From an uncultured Collinsella sp. (GTDB lineage Bacteria; Actinomycetota; Coriobacteriia; Coriobacteriales; Coriobacteriaceae), in NCBI GenBank assembly GCA_902496845.1, contig CABVCJ010000081.1, forward strand, positions 1-7,539: DNA of 7,539 nucleotides, written 5' to 3'. Shown here one piece after another: positions 1 through 4,539 of this stretch. Both the position numbers and the translations under genes were made by a program. Each line of letters begins with the position of its first letter. Position 1 is the first letter of the stretch. The notes beneath the pieces were generated by a model. It was not told the origin of the DNA. It did not search any database and saw nothing but the letters and a program-made list of their open reading frames with translations.

Positions 1-1083
1 GCCGGCCGTGGGGGCGGCGACGATCACGCCCATGGTGGCGGAGCGCTCGAGCACGGCCATGGCGCGGGCCACGGCTTCGGTTTGAACGGGGCCCATCAGG
101 CTTGTGTTCAAATCGTTGCGGCGGGTGGCATCGACGAGTTTGGCCTCGCCGCCGATAAGCCCGCCGAGCGATCGCTGCGGATTGGCGATGGGGGCCGTGG
201 TCTCCTCGCGCATGACATCGAGCACGCGGCGCATGGCTGCGATAGCATGGGCCTCGCCGGTTAGACGCGCCTCGCGCACGGCCATGACGGCGCCGATATT
301 TAAGCCGAGCTCGGCGCACGCATCGAGTAGCTGCTCGCCGTCATCGAAGATCTCCTTGGCCGAGACGCCGGGGGAGAGCGACGAGGCCGATCCCGGGAGT
401 TCGATAAACGTGGCGTAATCGACATTGTCGAGCTTGCGCAGCATGGGGACGACGGTATCGTCGGGAGCGCCGTCGGTCTCAAAGACGGAATAAGCCTGGC
501 CGCCCACCTCGGTGCGGTAGGTGCGGCAGAAGGCGATGTTGACGTGTGCGTAGGCGAGCAGGTTCGTGAGCGCGGCGAGCACGCCGGGGACGTCCTGGTG
601 CGCCACAAACAGTGTGGAATACATGCCCGAGATGTCGACGCCGACGCCGTTGATGCGGCTGATGCGCATCTTGCCACCGCCCAGGCTCTCGCCGCGGACC
701 TGCGCCGTGGCGCCCGTGTCATCGACCATGTCTATGTCGACGGTGTTGGGGTGGATGGAGGCGTCGTCGCCCTTGATGTCAAAGTGAAAGTCGAGGCCCT
801 GGTCCCGTGCGAGGTCAAAGGCTTGCTTGATGTTCTCGTCGTCGGTATCGAGCCCCAGGATGCCCGCGACGAGCGCGCGATCGGTGCCGTGGCCGCGGTA
901 GGTGTGGGCAAAGGAGTTCCACAGGCCAAAGGTGACCTTGGTGATGCGGCCTTCCAGCAGGCTGGCGGCAACCTGGGCGCAGCGCAGGGCACCGGCGGTA
1001 TGTGACGAACTAGGGCCGACCATGACGGGGCCCAAGATCTCGAATGCCGAGGTCGTTGCTAGTGTTTGCGGCTTGCCTGCCAT
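1..1083 (-). CDS. sdaA: L-serine dehydratase (L-serine ammonia-lyase), iron-sulfur type, fused beta-ACT-alpha chain; 3' end cut by window edge
   Basis: This enzyme deaminates L-serine to pyruvate and ammonia in the cytoplasm using a [4Fe-4S] cluster. The frame is open from an ATG at 1083 to the left edge (361 codons, no stop), so the protein is partial. The beta domain comes first, with GPSSSHTAG at residues 23-31, GHGTD at 64-68, HPNT at 111-114 and SLGGGKM at 133-139. An ACT-like regulatory domain follows (about 157-229). The alpha domain begins near 240 and runs to APTAG (357-361), where the window stops; the cluster-binding cysteines should lie beyond it. In Bacillus the same segments are two proteins, SdaAB (beta plus ACT) and SdaAA (alpha); here they are one chain. 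AAAGGAG lies 5 bases before the ATG and fixes the start. The gene reads in the same direction as metK but is separated from it by a terminator, so it is probably transcribed alone. The family call is very secure; serine specificity is inferred from the family. Confidence 0.95.
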   Translation of the reverse strand, partial: MAGKPQTLATTSAFEILGPVMVGPSSSHTAGALRCAQVAASLLEGRITKVTFGLWNSFAHTYRGHGTDRALVAGILGLDTDDENIKQAFDLARDQGLDFHFDIKGDDASIHPNTVDIDMVDDTGATAQVRGESLGGGKMRISRINGVGVDISGMYSTLFVAHQDVPGVLAALTNLLAYAHVNIAFCRTYRTEVGGQAYSVFETDGAPDDTVVPMLRKLDNVDYATFIELPGSASSLSPGVSAKEIFDDGEQLLDACAELGLNIGAVMAVREARLTGEAHAIAAMRRVLDVMREETTAPIANPQRSLGGLIGGEAKLVDATRRNDLNTSLMGPVQTEAVARAMAVLERSATMGVIVAAPTAG

Positions 1084-1088
1084 GGCTG

Positions 1089-1095
1089 CTCCTTT
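1089..1095 (-). promoter_or_regulatory. Ribosome binding site of the serine dehydratase gene
   Basis: On the minus strand this reads AAAGGAG, with 5 bases to the ATG at 1083. It supports the chosen start codon. No other in-frame ATG with a comparable site lies upstream. Confidence 0.8.
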
Positions 1096-1140
1096 GCCTT
1101 GTCTCGTCGTCCCGAGGGGCGGGGCATACTCTGTCCCGCC

Positions 1141-1261
1141 GTTCCGAGGGCTTTAGTATTTGGTCGCCTGCTCGGACAGTCCTGCTCGCACGGAGGCCAC
1201 ATTAAGTGGCCTCCGGCTCGTGCGGAACTCGCGATCGACCAAATACTAAAGCCCTCGGAAC
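1141..1261. repeat. 121-bp palindromic intergenic element with 26-bp perfect arms and a nested central hairpin
   Basis: Positions 1141-1166 are the exact reverse complement of 1236-1261 (26 of 26), beginning GTTCCGAGGGCTTTAGTATT. At the centre, CGGAGGCCAC (1191-1200) pairs perfectly with GTGGCCTCCG (1206-1215) around the loop ATTAA. The flanking interior segments pair only partly. The left interior carries CCTGCTCG twice, 14 bases apart (1167-1174 and 1181-1188). No target-site duplication is visible at the ends and no transposase is present. The length and terminal inverted repeats fit a MITE-like or REP-like element that depends on a protein encoded elsewhere. It could also act on RNA, as a structured leader for the serine dehydratase gene or a second barrier to metK read-through. 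The structure is certain; its nature is inferred. Confidence 0.8.
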
Positions 1262-1355
1262 TTAGGATACATGGTAGAGGCACGCTTGCTGCAAAATTCA
1301 TCAGCTGGGGACCTGTTCTGCGTCCCATGTCAACTCATCTTCGCCACCGGTTAAT

Positions 1356-1390
1356 AAAAAGAGGTACCGGTTGTTCCGGTACCTCTTTTT
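1356..1390 (-). terminator. Rho-independent terminator of metK (bidirectional in form)
   Basis: AAAAAGAGGTACCGG (1356-1370) pairs perfectly with CCGGTACCTCTTTTT (1376-1390) around the loop TTGTT, giving a 15-bp stem. The arms end in A and T runs, so a U tract follows the hairpin in either direction. It begins 36 bases past the metK stop codon, as expected for its terminator. No plus-strand gene ends nearby, so its second orientation may have no use, or may block antisense transcription into metK. Confidence 0.92.
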
Positions 1391-1426
1391 GTGCGTTTCT
1401 ATGTGGCTGCAGCTTTTTTCGCTGGC

Positions 1427-2707
1427 TTACAGGCCGCAGGCTGCTTTGAGTTCTTCGACTCGGTCGGTTTTCTCCCAGGTGAAGTCGGGGTCTTCGCGGC
1501 CAAAGTGACCGTAGGCTGCCGTCTTCTCGTAGATGGGGCGACGTAGGTCCAGGTCGCGGATGATGGCGCCCGGGCGCAGGTCGAAGGTCTTCTCCACGGC
1601 CTCGACGATCTTGTCTTCGGCAACATGTGCGGTGCCAAAGGTGTCGACCATGATCGACAACGGCTTGGATACGCCGATGGCGTAGGCCAGCTCGACCTCG
1701 CAGCGGTCGGCAAGGCCGGCGGCGACTACGTTCTTGGCGACCCAGCGAGCGGCGTACGCGGCGGAGCGGTCGACCTTGGTGCAGTCCTTGCCGCTAAAGG
1801 CACCGCCGCCGTGACGGCCGTAGCCGCCATAGGTGTCGACGATGATCTTGCGGCCGGTCAGGCCCGTGTCGCCCATGGGGCCGCCCACGACAAAGCGGCC
1901 GGTGGGGTTCACGTAGATGTCGGCACCATCCCACGGCATGTTCTCGGCAGCCATGACAGGCGAGATGACATGCTCGATGAGGTCGTCCTTGATCTTGCCC
2001 ATGTCTTCGATCTCGGCTGCGTGCTGCGTGGAGATGACGACGGTCGTGACCTCGACGGGCTTGCCGTCCTCGTAGCGCACGGTGACCTGGGTCTTGCCGT
2101 CGGGGCGCAGATAGGGCAGGGTGCCGTCGTGGCGCACGGCGGCCAGGCGCTCTGCCAGGCGGCTCGCCAGGTAGTGCGGCATGGGCATGAGGGTCTTGGT
2201 CTCGTTGGAGGCGTAGCCGAACATCATGCCCTGGTCGCCGGCGCCGATCAGGTCGATCGGGTCGGTGGTGGCGCCGGTCTGGGTCTCAAATGACTCGTCG
2301 ACGCCCTGGGCGATATCGGGTGACTGCTCGTGGATGAGGCTCATAACGCCGCAAGTATCGCAGTCAAAACCAAACTTGGCGCGGTTGTAGCCAATGCGGC
2401 GGATAACGCCACGGGCAATTTCCTGCACGTCGACGTAGGCCTGGGTGCGGATCTCGCCGGCGACGATGACGGTGCCGGTGGTCACGAGGGTCTCGCAGGC
2501 GCAGCGGACGTTTTCCACGTTGGCGGGCACACCGTTGGGCGCAATGTAGCCCTGCTCCTGCAGCTCTATTTCTTTGGCGAGGATTGCGTCGAGGACGGCA
2601 TCGCTGATCTGGTCGGCGATCTTATCGGGATGGCCTTCGGTCACCGACTCCGACGTAAACACAAAGGACCCGTGTTGGGGCGGGATGGAACGAAGTTCTT
2701 CTGACAT
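1427..2707 (-). CDS. metK: S-adenosylmethionine synthetase (methionine adenosyltransferase)
   Basis: MetK makes S-adenosylmethionine, the cell's main methyl donor, from L-methionine and ATP, releasing phosphate and pyrophosphate; the family works as a cytoplasmic tetramer. The 426-residue product shows GHPDK at 25-29 (the catalytic-site His is 26), GAGDQG at 155-160 followed by MFGYA, GGGAFSGKD at 300-308, and GHFGR at 400-404 near the C terminus. It is longer than the roughly 384-residue E. coli enzyme. Much of the excess is an insert of about 18 residues around 46-67, between AILAKE and the conserved ACETLVTTG segment. Cys309 follows GGGAFSGKD where E. coli has Pro. AAAGGA lies 5 bases before the ATG at 2707, and an N-terminal tail of about 14 residues precedes the conserved FTSESVTEGHPDK. 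The gene diverges from gltX and appears monocistronic, with its own terminator. The identification is secure. Confidence 0.98.
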   Translation of the reverse strand: MSEELRSIPPQHGSFVFTSESVTEGHPDKIADQISDAVLDAILAKEIELQEQGYIAPNGVPANVENVRCACETLVTTGTVIVAGEIRTQAYVDVQEIARGVIRRIGYNRAKFGFDCDTCGVMSLIHEQSPDIAQGVDESFETQTGATTDPIDLIGAGDQGMMFGYASNETKTLMPMPHYLASRLAERLAAVRHDGTLPYLRPDGKTQVTVRYEDGKPVEVTTVVISTQHAAEIEDMGKIKDDLIEHVISPVMAAENMPWDGADIYVNPTGRFVVGGPMGDTGLTGRKIIVDTYGGYGRHGGGAFSGKDCTKVDRSAAYAARWVAKNVVAAGLADRCEVELAYAIGVSKPLSIMVDTFGTAHVAEDKIVEAVEKTFDLRPGAIIRDLDLRRPIYEKTAAYGHFGREDPDFTWEKTDRVEELKAACGL

Positions 2708-2729
2708 GATTGTCCTTTCAAAAACGCGT

Positions 2730-2756
2730 CCCGGCGACCGTTACCATTCCGCCGGG
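2730..2756 (-). promoter_or_regulatory. GC-rich hairpin in the metK leader
   Basis: CCCGGCG (2730-2736) and CGCCGGG (2750-2756) form a perfect 7-bp stem with a 13-base loop. It ends 12 bases before the metK Shine-Dalgarno sequence (AAAGGA, 2713-2718 in plus coordinates). Whether it controls translation or is incidental cannot be told from one sequence. I could not match the leader to a SAM riboswitch class I know. Confidence 0.4.
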
Positions 2757-2774
2757 CTCTCTATGCAAGGGCTC

Positions 2775-2780
2775 ATCATA
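2775..2780 (-). promoter_or_regulatory. Possible metK promoter, -10 box
   Basis: The minus strand reads TATGAT here, 5 of 6 matches to the consensus -10 hexamer, about 70 bases before the metK start. This would give a leader of roughly 60 bases containing the hairpin at 2730-2756. No good -35 hexamer is seen at 16-18 bp, so the call is tentative. Confidence 0.4.
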
Positions 2781-2812
2781 GCGCGTAAATCCAACATTCA
2801 CACCCTTTCCGC

Positions 2813-2893
2813 ACCTACTCATTGGGGACAGGCTTAAATGACCAGTCGGGTGCTCATTGGGTAGTCATTTAAGTCTGTCCCCAATGAGTAGGT
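2813..2893. repeat. 81-bp intergenic palindrome (REP/REPIN-like) between metK and gltX
   Basis: ACCTACTCATTGGGGACAG (2813-2831) is the exact reverse complement of 2875-2893. The stem continues through 2832-2842 and 2864-2874 with one G-T mismatch, giving 30 paired positions around a 21-base loop (2843-2863). The loop carries another copy of CTCATTGGG (2853-2861), also present in the left arm at 2818-2826. It could pair instead with 2880-2888 to form a smaller hairpin. No target-site duplication is seen. GGGGACAG-bearing palindromes are, as I recall, common dispersed elements in many bacteria and are often linked to REP-associated tyrosine (Y1) transposases; that link is not shown here. The element ends 35 bases before the likely gltX -10 box. 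Confidence 0.85.
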
Positions 2894-2928
2894 CAATGCC
2901 CTTTGTGCGGAGGTGGGCATTGTTGCTT

Positions 2929-2934
2929 TATACT
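2929..2934 (+). promoter_or_regulatory. Likely gltX promoter, -10 box
   Basis: TATACT lies 40 bases before the gltX start and matches the -10 consensus at 5 of 6 positions. No strong -35 hexamer is seen at 17 bp; TTGTGC at 2903-2908 is too far upstream (20-bp spacer). Transcription would begin near 2941, giving a leader of about 34 bases, with the palindrome just upstream of the promoter. Confidence 0.5.
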
Positions 2935-2962
2935 GGTGCGGTTAGACATCCATCCTGCAATC

Positions 2963-2968
2963 GAGGAG
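2963..2968 (+). promoter_or_regulatory. Ribosome binding site that fixes the gltX start
   Basis: GAGGAG lies 6 bases before the ATG at 2975. This places the start there and not at the in-frame ATG at 2903, which sits upstream of the likely promoter. Confidence 0.85.
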
Positions 2969-2974
2969 ATTTCC

Positions 2975-4450
2975 ATGGCATCAGACGTTCGCGTCCGCTT
3001 TGCACCCTCACCGACGGGCAAGCTGCACATCGGCGGCGCCCGCACCGCTATCTATAACTGGGCTTTTGCCCGCGCAAACGGCGGCACGTTCATCCTGCGC
3101 ATCGACGACACCGACCCCACCCGTTCCACCGACGAGAACACGCAGATCATCCTGCGCGCCATGCGTTGGCTGGGCCTGGACTGGGACGAGGGCCCCGAGG
3201 TGGGCGGCGACTTTGGCCCCTATGCCCAGACCGAGCGCCTGGACCTGTACAAGCAGGCCGCCCAGCAGCTTTGGGACGAGGGCAAGGCATATCCCTGCTT
3301 CTGCACCAAGGAGCAGCTCGAGGCCGATCGCAAGGCCGCGCAGGAGCGCAAGGACCCCTTCCAGGGCTATCAGCGCCGCTGCCGCGATCTGGATCCCGAG
3401 GAGGCACGCCGCCGCATCGAGGCCGGCGAGCCCTACGTCCTGCGCATCAAGGTGCCCGAGGACCGCGGCGACGTCGTCATCCACGATGCCGTCCACGGCG
3501 AGGTGACCTTCGATGCCAAGGAGCTCGACGACTTTGTCATCTTCCGCTCCGACGGCACGCCCACATACAACTTCGCGACCGTCGTCGACGACGCCATGAT
3601 GAAGATCACCCACGTCATCCGCGGCGATGACCACCTTTCCAATACTCCGCGCCAGGTCATGGTCTACGAGGCCCTCGGCGCGCCCGTGCCCACGTTCGCC
3701 CATATCTCCATGATTCTGGGCGCCGACGGCAAGAAGCTCTCCAAGCGCCATGGCGCCACCTCGGTGGAGGAGTACCGCGATGCCGGCTACCTGCCTGACG
3801 CGTTCGTCAACTATCTGGCGCTGCTTGGCTGGTCGCTCGACGGCGAGACCACGATCATCCCGCGCGATGTCCTGGCCAGCAAGTTCTCGCTTGACCGCAT
3901 TTCCAAGAACCCGGCGACCTTCGATCCCAAAAAGCTCGACTGGGTCAATGCCGAGTACATCAACGGCATGTCCGACGCTCAGTTTGCCGACGAGATCATG
4001 GTTCCCGAGCTGCACGAGGCGGGCCTCATCGAGGGTAACGTCGAGTACGGCGAGGACTGGATCGATGCGCTTGCCGCCATCGTCAAGCCGCGCACCAAGA
4101 TGCCGGCCGACGCCGTGACCGTCGCCGCCCCCATCTTTGCCACGGCCGAGACGCTCGAGTATGACGAGAAGTCCGTCAACAAGGGCCTGGCCAAGGAGGG
4201 CATGGGTGCCATTCTGGACGCCGCCAAGGCCGCGCTCGAGGGTGTTACCGAGTGGACCGCCGAGGCCATCGACGCTGCGCTTGAGCCGCTGCCCGAGCTG
4301 ATGGACCTCAAGAAGCGCGTGGTATTCCAGGCCGTGCGCGTCGCCGTCTGCGGCAACATGGTGAGCCCTCCGCTGGGCGAGACCATGGCGCTCGTCGGCC
4401 GCGACGACTGCCTGGCGCGTATCGACCGCGCCCGCACGATGGCGCTGTAA
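2975..4450 (+). CDS. gltX: Glutamate--tRNA ligase (class I aminoacyl-tRNA synthetase)
   Basis: GluRS attaches glutamate to its tRNA for cytoplasmic translation. The 491-residue product has the usual bacterial length. The Rossmann-fold signature is PSPTGKLHIGG (11-21), with HIGG as the HIGH-class motif. RGDDHLSNTPRQ is at 217-228 and the KMSKS-class loop reads DGKKLSKR (251-258). The C-terminal half (from about 320) is the helical anticodon-binding region. A zinc-type cluster may be present: Cys108 and Cys110 (CFC) and Cys136 match three of the E. coli ligands, but the fourth position holds Asp138 where E. coli has His. The sequence does not by itself show whether the enzyme also charges glutamine tRNA, as in bacteria without GlnRS. 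A terminator follows the stop, so gltX is probably transcribed alone. The start is set by the ribosome binding site and by the family N terminus, where VRVRFAPSPTG directly follows the first few residues. Confidence 0.98.
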   Translation: MASDVRVRFAPSPTGKLHIGGARTAIYNWAFARANGGTFILRIDDTDPTRSTDENTQIILRAMRWLGLDWDEGPEVGGDFGPYAQTERLDLYKQAAQQLWDEGKAYPCFCTKEQLEADRKAAQERKDPFQGYQRRCRDLDPEEARRRIEAGEPYVLRIKVPEDRGDVVIHDAVHGEVTFDAKELDDFVIFRSDGTPTYNFATVVDDAMMKITHVIRGDDHLSNTPRQVMVYEALGAPVPTFAHISMILGADGKKLSKRHGATSVEEYRDAGYLPDAFVNYLALLGWSLDGETTIIPRDVLASKFSLDRISKNPATFDPKKLDWVNAEYINGMSDAQFADEIMVPELHEAGLIEGNVEYGEDWIDALAAIVKPRTKMPADAVTVAAPIFATAETLEYDEKSVNKGLAKEGMGAILDAAKAALEGVTEWTAEAIDAALEPLPELMDLKKRVVFQAVRVAVCGNMVSPPLGETMALVGRDDCLARIDRARTMAL

Positions 4451-4473
4451 CAGTCGCGTAAACGCATGTATCC

Positions 4474-4506
4474 GAGCCCCGCTCACCACGAGTGGGGCTC
4501 TTGTTT
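4474..4506 (+). terminator. Rho-independent terminator of gltX
   Basis: GAGCCCCGCTC (4474-4484) pairs with GAGTGGGGCTC (4490-4500) around the loop ACCAC, with one G-T wobble. The T-rich stretch TTGTTT follows. It begins 23 bases after the gltX stop. Only 33 bases separate its T tract from the priA start. Confidence 0.85.
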
Positions 4507-4523
4507 CTAAAGACGTATGGGAT

Positions 4524-4530
4524 AGGAGGT
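4524..4530 (+). promoter_or_regulatory. Ribosome binding site that fixes the priA start
   Basis: AGGAGGT is a near-perfect Shine-Dalgarno sequence 9 bases before the ATG at 4540. It rules out the in-frame ATG at 4492, which lies inside the gltX terminator hairpin. The chosen start places the QLSLF motif at residues 4-8. Confidence 0.9.
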
Positions 4531-4539
4531 GCTGAGACC

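Larger units (their letters stand above)
1084..1426. other. Intergenic region between metK and the serine dehydratase gene
   Basis: This 343-base stretch has no credible gene. From metK towards the serine dehydratase gene (right to left) it holds the metK terminator (1356-1390), about 90 bases without clear structure (1262-1350), the 121-bp palindrome (1141-1261), a short stem GGCGGG/CCCGCC (1118-1123 with 1135-1140) and the ribosome binding site. The serine dehydratase promoter must lie here but cannot be named. A minus-strand TTGACA at 1334-1329 has no -10 box at 15-18 bp. A minus-strand TATCCT in the 1262-1275 area is only weakly matched, with TTGCAG 19 bp upstream. Open frames crossing the region on both strands resemble no known protein and run through the palindrome. 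Confidence 0.7.

Noticed and set aside
1118..1140. Short stem GGCGGG/CCCGCC ahead of the serine dehydratase ribosome binding site
   Set aside because: Only six G-C pairs around an 11-base interval in GC-rich DNA, which can easily arise by chance. Noted within the intergenic entry but not called as a regulator.
1329..1334. Minus-strand TTGACA as a -35 box for the serine dehydratase gene
   Set aside because: The hexamer is perfect, but no -10-like sequence occurs 15-18 bp downstream; that stretch reads GTCCCCAGC.
1066..1449. A 127-codon plus-strand frame across the metK-sdaA gap
   Set aside because: It runs through the palindrome and the terminator, has no ribosome binding site and resembles no protein I know.
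1625..2293. A 222-codon plus-strand frame opposite metK, rich in Gly, Ala, Val, His and Asp
   Set aside because: It is the antisense image of metK codons, with low-complexity composition and no motifs.
2903..4450. Longer gltX start at the ATG at 2903
   Set aside because: It lies upstream of the likely -10 box, has no ribosome binding site, and would add 24 residues not found in GluRS. The ATG at 2975 follows GAGGAG and matches the family N terminus.
4446..4474. Possible priA promoter TGTAAC-N17-TATCCG
   Set aside because: The spacing is right, but only two -35 and about three -10 positions match, and it would start transcription inside the terminator hairpin.
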